A stretch of 64,000 nt of DNA from Ulota crispa (GCA_963920765.1 OY987247.1:9024471-9088470); one strand, 5' to 3'. Counted from the first letter of the stretch, positions 46,925-58,827 are shown. Numbers and translations are program-made. The notes: generated by a model from the letters alone, not told the origin.

Positions 46925-47440
46925 TAGACTCCAAATCTCTTGCAAGCTCAGGATCCTGTGAGCATCAGACTGCTACCCCTATTACCACTCGTCTCTCGAT
47001 CACCGCTCACTTACTGCAATTCTGAGCTCGCATCCACAAACCACACTTTCAGGTGATTCAATCACACAAGCGCCGGTTACGACAGTTGCGATCTCAATTG
47101 CGACTCTCGACTTAACTAAAATTGTAATCTCACAACCAAGCCACTCCCCATCACCCAAATTCCGGATTCTGCAGCTCTCTATGATACGAGCCACAACTAG
47201 ACTAAACGGAAATGGAATCTAGAGCAACGAAGATGAATTCCTGCAGAGGGTCGGAAATTTTGGCAATGCTGAGGAGCTGTAGTGGAGCTGAGAGGAGTGA
47301 GTGGTACGCAGAATTGGCTATGGAGGTTGCGAAGTGAGACGAGGGGATTTTGCCGAGGTGGGGAGCTGTGATGGATTTATTTGGTCAGCGACAGAGGGGG
47401 TGTGAGTGGGGACGGAGCACGAGGGTGCGAGGCTTTTATA
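46925..47440 (-). promoter_or_regulatory. 5'UTR and TATA box of the GH105 gene
   Basis: A good TATA box (TATAAAA on the minus strand, 47440-47434) predicts transcription start near 47405 and a 5'UTR of about 480 nt. A possible UTR acceptor (GCTCACAG/GATCC near 46955) suggests a leader intron, but the donor was not fixed. Opposite-strand frames here are by-products of GC content. Confidence 0.5.
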
Positions 47441-47916
47441 ACTCGCAAGCAGCTGAAAGGAAAAAAAGTCAAATTTACAGTAAGTCGCACTGCTGGTTGC
47501 TGTTTTTTGTGGGATTTTTTTGGCATGAAAGCAAAGATAGAAAAATGCACGAAACGCCGGTCATGCCTGGTTTGCCAGGGGGAATAACTTAGATGAAGGA
47601 GGCGAAGAAAAACTGGTGGGCCAGCGCGGTGTTCCAGGATTCCAGGCCAATCCAGGGTACCGTACCACCAGTCCTTTGATCGTAAGATTGCATCGGAATG
47701 GGACCAGAGTTGGGGTCAAATCCAGGCGAGGGTAAGTTCGGCTGGCGAGTGTGACTGCTTCCATTTCGCCGTTCTGTTGTGTACGGCGCCTCGTGAGCTG
47801 CGCAAACGATGCGGTCGTCGTGGCTGTGGGACCCAGGGGCGACACGCAGTCACGCACGCTGATCTTGCGTCCCACAGTGAAAGCTAAATCTATACGAGCG
47901 AGTTTTCCTAACAATC
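47441..47916. other. GC-richer upstream flank of the GH105 gene, no gene seen
   Basis: Open frames on both strands reflect composition, with no domain. May hold distal promoter elements. Confidence 0.35.
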
Positions 47917-47920
47917 TTAA

Positions 47921-48142
47921 CCCCTGAAGGGCCCTTCGGCTCTGGAGCTACGGTACCAAATACGGTAGCAACCAATATTCAAAAGTTTGATCAGCTAGAA
48001 ATTAAGTGTTATAACTATATATATTGAAGGGTTGTATGATGGTGGGTGTATAAAAAGTTTGGAAAGCTCTTAGAGCAGCTTCAATACATATGTACATTTG
48101 GCCATACATATGGACATAAAGAGCTTTCGTGACATTCAGGGG
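47921..48142. mobile_element. TTAA-flanked MITE, 222 bp (CCCCTGAAGG / CCCCTGAATG ends)
   Basis: TTAA lies at 47917-47920 and 48143-48146. The ends CCCCTGAAGGGCCC and CCCCTGAATGTCACG (inverse complement) share the first eight bases. The right TTAA also begins the next element. Confidence 0.75.
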
Positions 48143-48146
48143 TTAA

Positions 48147-49457
48147 ATCCTAAATGCCCAACGCACCCAAAATTCAAGGGAATTTTGAAATTCTATTGAA
48201 GGCATAGATTTGACTATTTTAGGTTTTTTCTTGGAGAAGTTGTGGGTTGAAGTTAGTTTGAGTTTTCAATTTTAGTATCCTCCATATCTTATTCCAATTG
48301 TTTTTGGTGGAAGCTAATTTGCAAGGGCATCTCTTGCGTACCAAATAGTGTGATGAATAGTGTCACCAAAGAGCTTGTGGCAAGCTGCCATATTGAAAAA
48401 ATAGGCATCAAGTTGAGAACAAAGTCAAGATTTTTCTTGGGCACTCCCTTGGGCAGTGAGGACCCTTTCATTAAAATTTGGGGAAATTATAAATAGGGGC
48501 ACAAAAATGAAAAATATTACAAATAGGGGCTCAATTTCAAAATAATTACAAATAGGGGCACAATATCAAAATAATTTGTAAAACTTTGTAATTTTTTTGG
48601 TTTCAACATTGGTTGATTTAGATATGTCATATCAAATGTCAGCTAACTTCCAAAAAACTTAAAGGCCTCTCCAAATCAACCCTTAATAAAGAAATTTTAG
48701 CAAAGGAGATGGCAATTTTTAGAAAGGACCTCTAAGTTTTTTGGAAGTTAGTTGACATTTGACATGACATATCTAAATCAACCAATGTCAAAACCAAAAA
48801 AAAAAAAAACTTACAAATTATTTTGAAATTACGCCCCTATTTGTAGTTATTTTGAAATTGTGCCCCTATTTGTAATATTTTTCATTTTGGTGCCCCTATT
48901 TGTAATTTCCCCTTAAAATTTTGTCATTTAACAAAATTTACATGTGTATTTGTGCTAATCTCAATTGGAATGTTTTTGTTATAAAGATTAGAGTTCATTC
49001 ACTGTTGAATTTTTTTCATTCATAATGATTTTTGGTCAATTCTTGGAGTTAAAAATTTCTTGTTTTAGGTGGTAGCTCTTTGATAGTTGCATTGCAATAT
49101 TGTCTGTGAAATTGTGGTCATTGATTTGGAAGGAGGTCATTAGTTTTGAAGTAACAACAAACAAATACTAAATCATTATAAGTGGTTGCTTCCCATCACA
49201 AAAATTGTCATTTTTGCATAAGAAGTTTTGAGCAACTCAAAAGAACAAAAAAAAATCATACTCATCTACATTCAATCACACAAACCTTAAAAACGTGACT
49301 TTTTTGGAGGTTTTTCTTATAGCACCATCAAAAAGCCCTCAAGTTCAAGATCTTGCAATTACAAATTTGTTTTGATGTTTAGTAATGATTATACAAGGAC
49401 AATTCAAAAGCTTCAAAACTGCCTCCGAAAACCGAAAAAACACCCTTGGGCATTTAG
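48147..49457. mobile_element. Degenerate TTAA-superfamily element hosting a MULE-like MITE
   Basis: The left end ATCCTAAATGCCCAACGCACC follows TTAA 48143-48146. The matching right end is the inverse complement CTAAATGCCCAAGGGTG at 49442-49457, where the final GGGTTAA is lost. It is related to 60096-60742 by its CCTAAATGCC ends. The element at 48480-48912 is inserted within it. Confidence 0.5.
48480..48912. mobile_element. MULE-like fold-back MITE with exact 9-bp TSD
   Basis: The ends GGGGAAATTATAAATAGGGG and the inverse complement (GGGGAAATTACAAATAGGGG) are flanked by exact TTAAAATTT duplications at 48471-48479 and 48913-48921. A 9-bp duplication is typical of Mutator-like elements. Inside each arm the motif ATTACAAATAGGGGC recurs two to three times, and the arms pair over about 180 bp. 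Confidence 0.85.
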
Positions 49458-49525
49458 AACGCCATATTTGTTAATTTGGGAAGAAACCCTGATTTTGGGA
49501 AAAAACCAGGTTTAAGGTACCTTAG

Positions 49526-50472
49526 CCCCTAAAGGACCAAGCCCTTTTTTCTTTGAAAACCACTGAAAAACTGCCACTTTTGGGGGAATAAGTAGAATGG
49601 TAGGAAAAAAAGTTTTTTTCAGAAATCCAACCGTAAGATCTTGCCCTAGACTATGGGAGGTACTTGTGGGAAAAAATCATATCATTCTAGATGTAGAGGA
49701 GTGAGATATTGACATTTGAAGTTTAAAAAAAAAAGTTATCTTCCTTTGGTGCCCAAAAACTTCAAAAGCTTTTGACCACTCCTATATCAAAAAAATTGCT
49801 CTACTCAAAACGGAGGTTCTTTTCCCATGTAGAAGACCAAGTTAGGTATGTGTGGGAGAATTTTCAAATGAATTGGAGGCACGAATCATACTTTGTAAAA
49901 TCTTGCAATGCCGTAAGGCCATGAAATTTGCATATACACTAGGCAAAATTGGAGGATTTATGTAAAATTCAGAAATATGAATTACTTTGATCCAAATGGT
50001 AAAATTCAAGGAAACTTAGTCTACTACAAATTGGAAAAGAAAAAAGTCAAAAAAAGAAAAACACAAGGAGCTCAAAAAAGTAAAGCAACAACTTTTACAA
50101 GGGGCAAAAAGGATGGAGGTTTGGGAGTCCCATACCTACCCACAAACTAAAACTTCTCATAACTTTCATCTCATAAATCAAAATTAAATGATTCAAAGAT
50201 TCCCATTTATGTATAAATCTAAAGAACCAATTTCAGATTTTTATTTTTAAAAAATACAATTTTTTTTTGGGCTGCTTGACCTCCTCATTTTCAGAAATTC
50301 ATGCACAACTACTTCAATAAATGTCAAAATGAAGAAAAAGTTAGATGCCCACGTAGATCTTTGAATTCCCCACCTTTAGTAAAAGTTTCAAAAAATCACA
50401 AGACATAGATTAGTTGTAGGTACATGCCCAAAATCCATTTGTTCTTTGAGGGGATAGTTGGTGCTTTAGGGG
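49526..50472. mobile_element. TTAA-superfamily MITE, long subfamily B, 947 bp
   Basis: The flanks are TTAG 49522-49525 and TTAA 50473-50476. The left end is CCCCTAAAGGACCAAGCCC; the right inverse complement is CCCCTAAAGCACC. The interior is homologous to 20491-21412, 51563-52493 and (inverted) 58832-60091. Non-coding. Confidence 0.78.
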
Positions 50473-50476
50473 TTAA

Positions 50477-51406
50477 CCCCTAAAGGCTTGAGACTATGTT
50501 TTCATCAAAACTGCCCCAAAATTGCCATTTGTAGTGCAAGTATCAAATTTTTGATAAAATTTATTTTTGGACACATCTAACCATAAGATCTTGTAGTACA
50601 CTAGTATCCAAAGATGTAGAAAAAAATTCAGAAATTTTTGCCATGTGGATTGTTAGGTGATTGAGTTTGAATTGACAAAAAGTTGTTTTTTGTCCCTGCA
50701 AAAATCTGGGCAGCTGCACTTCACAAGGTCATATTTGTATGAAAAAAGTTTCAAATTGATTGTAATTTTTTGTGCTTGTTCTTCAAGGCAAGTTAGGTAC
50801 ACACTTGAAAAGTTTTGAATCATTTGGAAATGTATAACACATAGGAAAAAAATAGTAAGTAAAAAGAAGTAGAGAATGATACAATACACTAAATTGTTAA
50901 GAATTTAATTATGAAAAACTAAAATTCCAATCCCAATGGTTGAAATGTTGTAATAAACAATCTACATACTTTAGCTTTATTTTTTTCCAAAATATTAAAA
51001 ATTGAGTAAAACATAGGACTTAAAAGTTTTTTTTAGAGTAGGAATCCATAACTGTTTGCAAACAAAATCTCCTCATAACTTTCATCTCACTGATGAAAAT
51101 TGAATGGTTAAAAGCTTCCTAAGGATATATATCTAAAGAACTAATTTCAAAAAATAAAATTCAAAAAATGTAATTTTTAAAGAAGTTTTTTGAGCTGCCC
51201 GGGCTGCCCCCCAGACAAAGAAAACTACATATCATGCAATAACTTTTGAACCATGAAGTCAAAAGGTATGATATTTGTTGGGCTTTAAAGCTACTCCTTG
51301 GACACATCATGTGTGAAAGTTTCAAAGAAAAAAATGAAAAATCCATTTGTAGTGAGTTGCCCAAGATCGCTATGTTGCCAAAAAACACGGTTTGGACCTT
51401 TAGGGG
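50477..51406. mobile_element. TTAA-superfamily MITE, long subfamily B, 930 bp, abutting its neighbour
   Basis: The left TTAA 50473-50476 is shared with the preceding copy; the right flank is TTAC 51407-51410. Ends are CCCCTAAAGGCTTGAGAC and CCCCTAAAGGTCC (inverse complement). The interior is subfamily B-like and diverged. Confidence 0.75.
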
Positions 51407-51562
51407 TTACACTGAGCTCCAAGTTTCAGCAACTTTTTTTTTGGTACCCATGCCCTCACTTGAGAAGAGGAATTTGCAAGGGACAAAATCTCAATGGCTT
51501 AGATCGAATCTAATACCTTTGAATCTGGCATTCAACAATTTAAAGAGAATAGTCGGATTTAA

Positions 51563-52493
51563 CTACTAAAGGCCCAAGCAATTTTCTCCAATGAAAGTCA
51601 TTGTTAACTGCCACTTTGGAGGGAATGAGTAGAAAAGTAGGAAATAAAATTTGTTTTGCAAATCCAAGTGTAGAATCTTGCCTTAGACTAGAAGAGGTAC
51701 TTGTGGGATAAAATTAGGTCATTCTAGATGGAGAAGAGGGAGACATTTACATCTAAAGTGAAAAAAATGGGTTAACTTTGTGTTATCCAAAAATTTCAGA
51801 AGCCTTTGTCCACACTTACATGAAAAAAGTTACTCTACTCAAAGTTGAGGTTTATTTTTTCCATGTAGCAGACCAAGTTAGGTATGTGCAGGAAAATTTT
51901 CAAATCAATTGGAACTATACAATACATGGGGGAAGATAGTAAGTAAAAAGAAGTAGAAAATGAGTCAAATCACTAATTTGTTAAGAATATAATTATTAAA
52001 ATGAAAAATAAAAATCCCAACGGTTATAATATTGTGATAAACAATCTACTTCCTTAGGTTTAGTTTCTTTTCCAAAATGTTGAAAATTGTGTAAAATAAA
52101 GGACTTCAAAAATTATTTTAGAGTAGAGAATCCATAACTGCCCACAAACTAAAACATCTCATAACTTTCATCTCATTGATTGAAGTTGAATGATTCAAAG
52201 CTTCTCACCTATGAAAAAATCTAAAGAACCAATTTTGGATTTCTATTTTTAGAAAGTACAAATTTTTAAGAAGTTTTTGGGCTACTCGGATTGCCCTCGC
52301 TCCCTCGGGCAACAAAAATTCTTGCATATCTTCTTCGTCAAATGTCAGAATGACAAAAAATTAGATTCTTGCATAGGTCTTGGAATTCCCCACCTTCAAT
52401 AAAAGTTTAAAAAGATCACAAAAACTAGATTAGGTATAGGTACATGCCCGAAATCTCAATTGTCCCCCGCGGGGACAGCTGGGCTTTTAGGGG
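51563..52493. mobile_element. TTAA-flanked MITE, long subfamily B, 931 bp
   Basis: TTAA lies at 51559-51562 and 52494-52497. The left end is CTACTAAAGGCCCAAGC; the right inverse complement is CCCCTAAAAGCCCAGCTGTCC. The interior matches 20491-21412 closely (for example AGTAAGTAAAAAGAAGTAGA). Confidence 0.8.
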
Positions 52494-52560
52494 TTAAGGT
52501 GGAGTACAACTTGGGAACCTGGTTTTCCTGATTTAATGAATATGGTGTTGTAGGGGTTAA

Positions 52561-52740
52561 GATCATCAAAGCCCACCGGAGTGGCCGGACTTTTTATAAC
52601 GTCACCGCCCTTTGACTAGCAATTGTCAGACGCACATGATGGCAGAAAGTGATGTACGTCGGCGGAAAACGTGGCGAGGTGGCGGATTTTACACTAGTGG
52701 ATTTTAGCCCCGTCAGCGTTGTCGTGATGTAAATCACAGC
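52561..52740. other. GC-richer island, no gene assigned
   Basis: A short GC-rich strip with CGTCGGCGG/GTGGCGGAT words. It may be a TE or gene fragment. Confidence 0.3.
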
Positions 52741-52754
52741 ACATGGTAAAAATA

Positions 52755-53095
52755 AGTAAAATCATTAGATTATAGTATGTGTAAGGTGTTGTACTCTTTT
52801 CCCTTTATTTGCGGTTTTATCCTTGATGAATAAGGTTTTCCCGGATAAGATTTTGATGAGGTAACAACCTTTTAGAAAGTTAATTAACAAGAATTCCTTA
52901 GAGTTTATTTTAAAAGGGATTTGTAAACCAATGGTCTAGAAAGATTTTTACTTTGGAGTTTATTTTAGGTAAAGTGTTTCATAGACCAATGGTAGAGGAT
53001 GACTTTTACTTTATATTTTCTCTCTTTAGTATATAGATGAAACCCTATTTGGAAGAGGGTGTCTTGTCTTGTCTTTTTTTTTAAACCAATTCTTA
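52755..53095 (+). mobile_element. Possible copia-type LTR relic
   Basis: The run TGTACTCTTTTCCCTTTATT, followed by GGTTTTATCC, AAGGTTTTCCCGGATAAG and TTTTGATGAGG, resembles the conserved R/U5-proximal stretch of many plant Ty1/copia LTRs (TTTTCCC...GGTTTT...AAGGTTTT...AATGAGG). No second LTR, primer site or coding part was found, so this would be a solo or decayed LTR with uncertain edges. Confidence 0.4.
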
Positions 53096-53149
53096 TTTGA
53101 TATTTGATATATGATTATGTTCTATGAAACCACATTTTATTTTCTACAC

Positions 53150-54650
53150 CTTGATATATATTTCATTTGTTTTGTTCTCTTATGTTTTGATCATTTTGGA
53201 GTGTTATTTTGAGAGAGATTGTGTGCATACTGTCTTTCATTTGATTCTCTAAGATAGTCGCAGCTAGACACCCTGCGTGTTCCCAAAGCACGCTCTTCTC
53301 CCTCCGACAGCGTCCGCCAAGTTTGAGGTACTCACGGTCCGCCACCTAGCTAGGCGGATGGTGGGGCTCATCTCTGGCATGTGCATCTAGCAAATCTCAT
53401 AGTAGTCGCCATCGCCCCCCTCTAGAATATGCCTCTAGATTTTGGCGAAGACCAATCGTCTTGCCTGCTGCCAACCTATAGAGGTGGTGGTGCATTAAAG
53501 CATCTCCACCTTGGCCGCCAGCCCGAGCTCTCCAGCTCGACAGGCAACCAAGTGGAAGCGTGAACGGGGCAGCGGGGAGGCTCCCAAAACCCACTCAGGT
53601 CGAAGCTTGGCTGTTAGTCAACTCAGATTCTACAAACATATATTCTTGCACTCCCTTCCATGTAACACATATTAGAATCAAATTCGTGAGTTCAACCTGC
53701 ATTTTGCCTACCATGCTAGGGCTTCAAAAGCGGATTGGCGGGCGCGGTGGAGATGGCCTCATCACCACAAATGCCACCTCCATTTCCTCCAACGAACGCA
53801 GAGACGATCATATTGAATGAAAATGCTTGGGGACAAGGAAGAAATCCACCGATTCTGCAAACTCCACGCTCCACTGACTCATTAGCTGTGTTGACACACT
53901 AGGAATCTTTGGCGAGCTGATGCATTGAATCCATGTCAAACTAGGTGGGGTTTTGGACTTTTCTAAGGCATTTCACACTGCGTTGCTGCAACTCCTGTGT
54001 GCCTTTGATGGGAGCCAATATAGATATGTAGGTCCACCTGGCATGCATCTAGCGTTGGCAGAGCTGTTGACAAACATGTAGGTAAACGTATTGTTCACCA
54101 AGCGTCACCTAATGCCGACCCCTAGTTTTGAGGTGTGGAGCACTCACTGCTGAACCCATAGTGGAGCAGTGAATGCCATTTGCACAAGCAAATCATGCCA
54201 CATGTCAATTTAGGAGCTAGTTTGGAAGGGTTGGAATTAGGACAATCAAGCACATGTATAGGAACTCATCCAAGCAATTCCAAGGATAGTCTAGAGTTGC
54301 TAATAGGGACCCTATGAGTTGCAACTTTGTCCTTTAATATAAAATAATCTACAATACATTTTTCCACAAAAATCACTTTTTGTGATAGCTTGTTGAAAGG
54401 CTAACCCTATGGATTTTTTTCTAGAATTTTCTGAAACCTTGAGGTACCCCAAACCCTTAAACGCTTGGGTATAGGTACGTTTACCTTATTGTCAAATCTC
54501 CCACTTAAATCATGCTCCCGGACCCGGGTTGTTTCAAGCTTTCGGTTGTAAAAACTTGTTAGTTGACTTGCTGCTGCGGCCGAAGGGAAGAATTTTGTGC
54601 ACATCAAACTAGCTACACAGAGTCACATAATATTGCATTTAGGTTGCCTT
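53150..54650. other. Mixed-composition region with TE-end-like motifs, no gene called
   Basis: The region is GC-richer than its surroundings. It contains AGCATCTCCACCTTGGCC near 53498, similar to plant MULE/hAT ends, without a partner. A minus-strand frame near 54407-54607 ends in a donor-like site (AATAAG/GTAAACG) but has no recognisable domain. It may be a decayed DNA transposon or gene fragments. Confidence 0.3.
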
Positions 54651-54928
54651 ACCATACTAAGTTCCCTCATGACTCATGACTAGCCGGCCATGTGGAGGCA
54701 CGTGCAATTCTTTAGATAATTGGATTTCACATGGTTTACAAGTTGGATGCTACTAGTTTGGTTTTCTATAGCTTCATTGAAATTGCTAAGCCCTTTAAAA
54801 ATTGTTTATTGCAATAATTTTTTATGAAAGTTATTGCAACAATAAATAATTATTTACTGTAAAATATCAAAAAATTAATGTGGGCAACTGAAACGCAATA
54901 TTCAATGTAGAATGCTAGAAAATAGTAT

Positions 54929-55078
54929 AATGCTTTATACATTAAATTGGGAAAAAGTGACATTTTGGGACTTTTGGATTTTATGTTTTTTAAAGAGTAT
55001 TCAATGGATACTTTTTAAAAACATAAATTTCAAAAGTCCCAAAATGTCACTTTTTCTCAATTTAATGAATAACGCATT
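54929..55078. repeat. 150-bp near-perfect hairpin (small fold-back MITE or small-RNA precursor)
   Basis: The arms AATGCTTTATACATTAAATT and AAAAAGTGACATTTTGGGAC pair with the right arm GTCCCAAAATGTCACTTTTT and its continuation over about 70 bp around a loop near 55003. Size and pairing suit a MITE hairpin and would also suit a small-RNA precursor. No target duplication was identified. Confidence 0.75.
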
Positions 55079-55860
55079 GTATGTAAAATGTATCGTGAAT
55101 TCAGTCTCCAGAGTCCAACTTGGTAAGTATAGCCAAGTCATAAGTGGTGCTGAACGGTCATGTTCTACCAATAGATTTTATCTACACAATTTTCCTTGAG
55201 ATGCCCTAGCTTGCAACCTGGACTGGAACAAATTTGCCGTTTACAATCATGGTTTCCTTGCACATTGTGTTGCTGTTTATAATCATGGCTCAAAACACTT
55301 TTTATAAAGATTTCAATGTTGGGGTGACCATGTCCAAGATTTGTAAAATAGGCATTTTTTCATGGTAATTAGTTTTAGTTATTCGATTCATACATTATGA
55401 CTAAGTTTATACTTTTGAATATGATGGTATGTTTATTTTACCAAAAATTTACTTAAAAACTAGAGATATTGATTTTAAAAAATTTGATCATTTCACACCT
55501 CACATTGAATTCTTCATAGATTATATATTTATTGCTTAAACCCTAAAGCCCTGAATAACCTTTTTTGTCAACATAGCAATTTTGGGCAGCCCAAGACAAA
55601 TGAATTTTTCATTTTTTCTTTAAAATTTTCACATACAATATGTCCAAGGAGTAGCTTTCAAGTCCAACAATTATCATAACTTTTGACTACATGATTCAAA
55701 AATTATTGTATGATATAATATTGTTTGATTTTTGGACAACCTCGACATAGGTAACATTCATATACACAATTTTCCTTCTTACAAATATCTCCATAAAAAA
55801 CTTTAATATTCTTTTTTTAGAGACTTCATTGTTGGGTGACTATGTCTAAATTTTGTAAAA
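55079..55860. other. AT-rich intergenic stretch, no gene seen
   Basis: No supported feature. Confidence 0.4.
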
Positions 55861-56480
55861 TAAATATTTTTCTATGGTGGACTCTGGTGGAGTAGTGGAC
55901 TGAAACTTCGGACCATCGCTGCGCTGGCATTGGTACAATAGATTCCTTGGCTCTTTACAAAGCAAAAGGCAAGGTACCATACATGCAGTACTACCATGGA
56001 AGTACAGCTGTACAGTATCCTATTCAACAGCAGAGATCAATATCTGGAAGTCTGGACTCTGGAAAGTGGAACCTGCCAGATAAAATACTTTATCACGTTT
56101 CTACAGATAAAAATATTTAACTCTTGAGGTAACTTATAGGAGATTGTTTCAGATCTGTCAACAGCTTGACATGTGGCATTAGTAAAATGGAGCATTCTGA
56201 TTCGTGAGTCCATTCCTTAAATCACGCAATTTGGCTGAGACACGTCAGTGCAAACGAATCCAACAAGCCATTAGTTTGAAGCAGGGAGCAGGTAGACTGG
56301 TAGAGTGATGTCAGGGCTACATAGGTCAAAGCAGCCGGTTTGGAACAGGTGAAGAAGTAAACTATGTTTTTGGAGTTCTATGAGACAACTTTTTTGCTCA
56401 AGATTTCATTTGTTGTTTTATTAACAGAGACCACCAAACCATATTTTGGTTCAGCAGAGTGGTTTTTGGCGTATAGAGTA
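55861..56480. other. GC-richer island without assigned gene
   Basis: This non-repetitive stretch has gene-like base composition, but no frame longer than background and no recognisable peptide. It could be an untranslated exon, a non-coding transcript or a decayed gene. Confidence 0.3.
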
Positions 56481-57324
56481 AAATCACTCAACAATTTGGA
56501 AATTGGTCTTGAAGCATGCTTATGAACACAAGAATTTTGTATCCAATCAAAAAAACAATAATGGAATCAGGTATGTGAGTCCATAAATAATGGTGTCTAT
56601 ACGGCATGGCCTCAAAATACAAATTCATATTTGGTCAAAGATGGATCAAAGCAACAACACAATACATCAAACATCCAAGAAGAATGCCACATTTCAATTG
56701 TGCTGTCCTAAAAAATTTCAAATTGATCAAGAAATACGCTTGTATTGGTTTCCTATACAATAGTAGTATAATTGTAGTATTTGAAAATCTATTGAAATGA
56801 TGCTATCATTTCATCTTTAAGAAAAAAAGTCCTACATTCAAGGCCAATCCTTTATTGTTTTCACCAATTGAATTTTTCATAGAATTTATCAAATTTTTTG
56901 TAGAACTGTTTTAGGGTAGCAAAGAAAGTGGGATTTTTGACCCTTTTTGTCCACTTAGCTACACCTTATGATTGCTATTTTTATCCATTTTGTGTGAAAC
57001 TAGTCTTATTGGTAAGTTGGGAAACCTAGCTTTCTAGAAATATAAGGCTCTTCTCAAGCAAAGCTTGTATGAAGCAATAAAATCCAAAACCACACAAGCA
57101 TGAAAACTAGAGAATTCCTGCCTACAACTCACTCAATCATTATAATATTTCATATCCAAGGGTAGATCTAATTGAGATTTTGATGCTTTATAGTAAATAA
57201 GGTCTACTTCTCATTTGTATGGTTGGATTATTGAAATTGGGTTCATAATTGATTCAAATGCACATCCAAGTTTACTACCCCTGTTTCTAATGGATTTTGT
57301 GAAAATGTGTGTGGTCTTTAAAGG
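56481..57324. other. AT-rich intergenic stretch, no gene seen
   Basis: A 64-residue frame at 56606-56800 has no features. Nothing else is supported. Confidence 0.35.
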
Positions 57325-57328
57325 GTAA

Positions 57329-58041
57329 CCCCTAAGGGACTGTTGTCCCTTCAAAGGAAAAATGGGATTTTGGACATGTACCTATGGCTAAACTACTTTG
57401 TGTGGTTTTTTGAAATTTTTATGGATGATGGGGAATTGAAAGATTTATGTGGGCATCTAATTTTTTCTTCATCCTGACATTTATTGAAGAAGTTAAAAAT
57501 GAATTTATGGAAAACAAGCAAGATTGGGCAACCCCAAAACTTCTTTAAAAATCGCATTAAAAAATTTTAAAACATGAAATAGGTTCTTTAGACTTATATA
57601 TAGGTGGGAGCTTTGAATCATTCAATTTTGATTAATGAGATGAAACTTATGAGAAGTTTTTATTTGTAGATAGGTGTGGTTTTGAGAGAAACCATACCTA
57701 CCCGCAAACAAAAACTTCTCATAAGTTTCATCTCATTAATCAAAATTGAATGATTCAAAGCTCCCACCTATATATAAGTCTAAAGAACCTATTTCATGTT
57801 TTAAAATTTTTTAATGCAATTTTTAAAGAAGTTTTGGGGTTGCCCGATCTCGCTTGTTTTCCATAAATTCATTTTTAACTTCTTCAATAAATGTCAAAAT
57901 GAAGAAAAAATTAGATGCCCACATAAATCTTTCAATTCCCCATCATCCATAAAAATTTCAAAAAACCACACAAAGTAGTTTAGCCATGGGTACATGCCCA
58001 AAATCCCATTTTTCCTTTGAAGGGACAACGGTCCCTTTTGG
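57329..58041. mobile_element. 713-bp near-perfect fold-back member of the TTAA superfamily
   Basis: The ends CCCCTAAGGGACTGTTGTCC and CCAAAAGGGACCGTTGTCCC (inverse complement) are flanked by GTAA 57325-57328 and CTAA 58042-58045, each one base from TTAA. Almost the whole element is an inverted repeat: arms of about 340 bp meet at a loop of about 30 nt near 57670-57700. Each arm is homologous to one half of the non-palindromic subfamily B elements, so it looks like an inverted duplication of a half-element. Confidence 0.88.
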
Positions 58042-58045
58042 CTAA

Positions 58046-58827
58046 AGAAAACCTCTTCACCATTCAAGTCAATCAAGTGTAACAATTTGGAGACAATTTG
58101 GAGACAATAGTTTTGTGAAAACAAGAAACCGCTAGTTTGAAACAGACCGAAAGATGAGTGTAAAAAATTGAGGGATCTGTTCTTACATAAAAAAGTAAGT
58201 GCTGCCACTTGTCTTTTACAAAACTCCATTTTGAAACGCTAGATTTCTTGATGTGGCCTAGTCTTGAGAACCCTAAGGAAAAGAAGGATGTAATTCAAGG
58301 GGTTTTGCAGATAATGGTACAAAATCACAACATTATTACATGTAGGGTCACAATTTGAAAATAAATGAAAAAAAAAAGAGGCATACTTGCAATACAATGT
58401 TGGCGTCCTATTAATTTTTTAGGTAGGTTTGCTAGTCAAAGAATGCTTTGCTTCACGAGATGGAGAAATTGTAGTGGAAGATTACGTGCACAAAAGAAAG
58501 TGTGGCAAGAAGGATCTTATTACATGCACATGCGAACAATTTTTTTGATTAGTGAAGGCTTTTGGGGTATTTGGGAGCAAGTAATGAGAGCCAAACCATT
58601 TGCAATTTTGCTGTTGGTTGATGGTAGCAAACAATAGACAAAGGTATCAGCTATATTGTAGGTAGGTCCCCATTTTTAATTCTTCTGTGGTTCCATGCCC
58701 TTGATTCTAAGTTGCCTTGTATTTAATTGTTACTCCGTACGTGTTATCACCGTATACCATAGTTGTTTTGTAAACAATTAAGCACATTTTGGAGTTTGTT
58801 TAGAATTTTAGAGAAACTTGTTTCTCT
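58046..58827. other. Intergenic stretch, no gene supported
   Basis: A plus-strand frame at 58365-58637 (90 residues, basic) has no recognisable domain and was not called. Confidence 0.35.

Larger units (their letters stand above)
49458..52556. mobile_element. Small TTAA element split by three long subfamily B elements
   Basis: The right end (inverse complement CCCCTACAACACCATATTC, TTAA at 52557-52560) pairs with AGAACGCCATATTTGTTAAT just after 49455. AACCAGGTTT near 49506 pairs with AACCTGGTTTT near 52517. The two halves of this hairpin are separated by the elements at 49526-50472, 50477-51406 and 51563-52493, which must have inserted later. Confidence 0.5.

Noticed and set aside
46571..47025. 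Plus-strand frames of about 87-104 residues opposite the GH105 gene
   Set aside because: They lie antisense to exon 1 and reflect its codon composition only.
58365..58637. 90-residue basic plus-strand frame
   Set aside because: No domain, no splice signals, and composition typical of AT-rich background.
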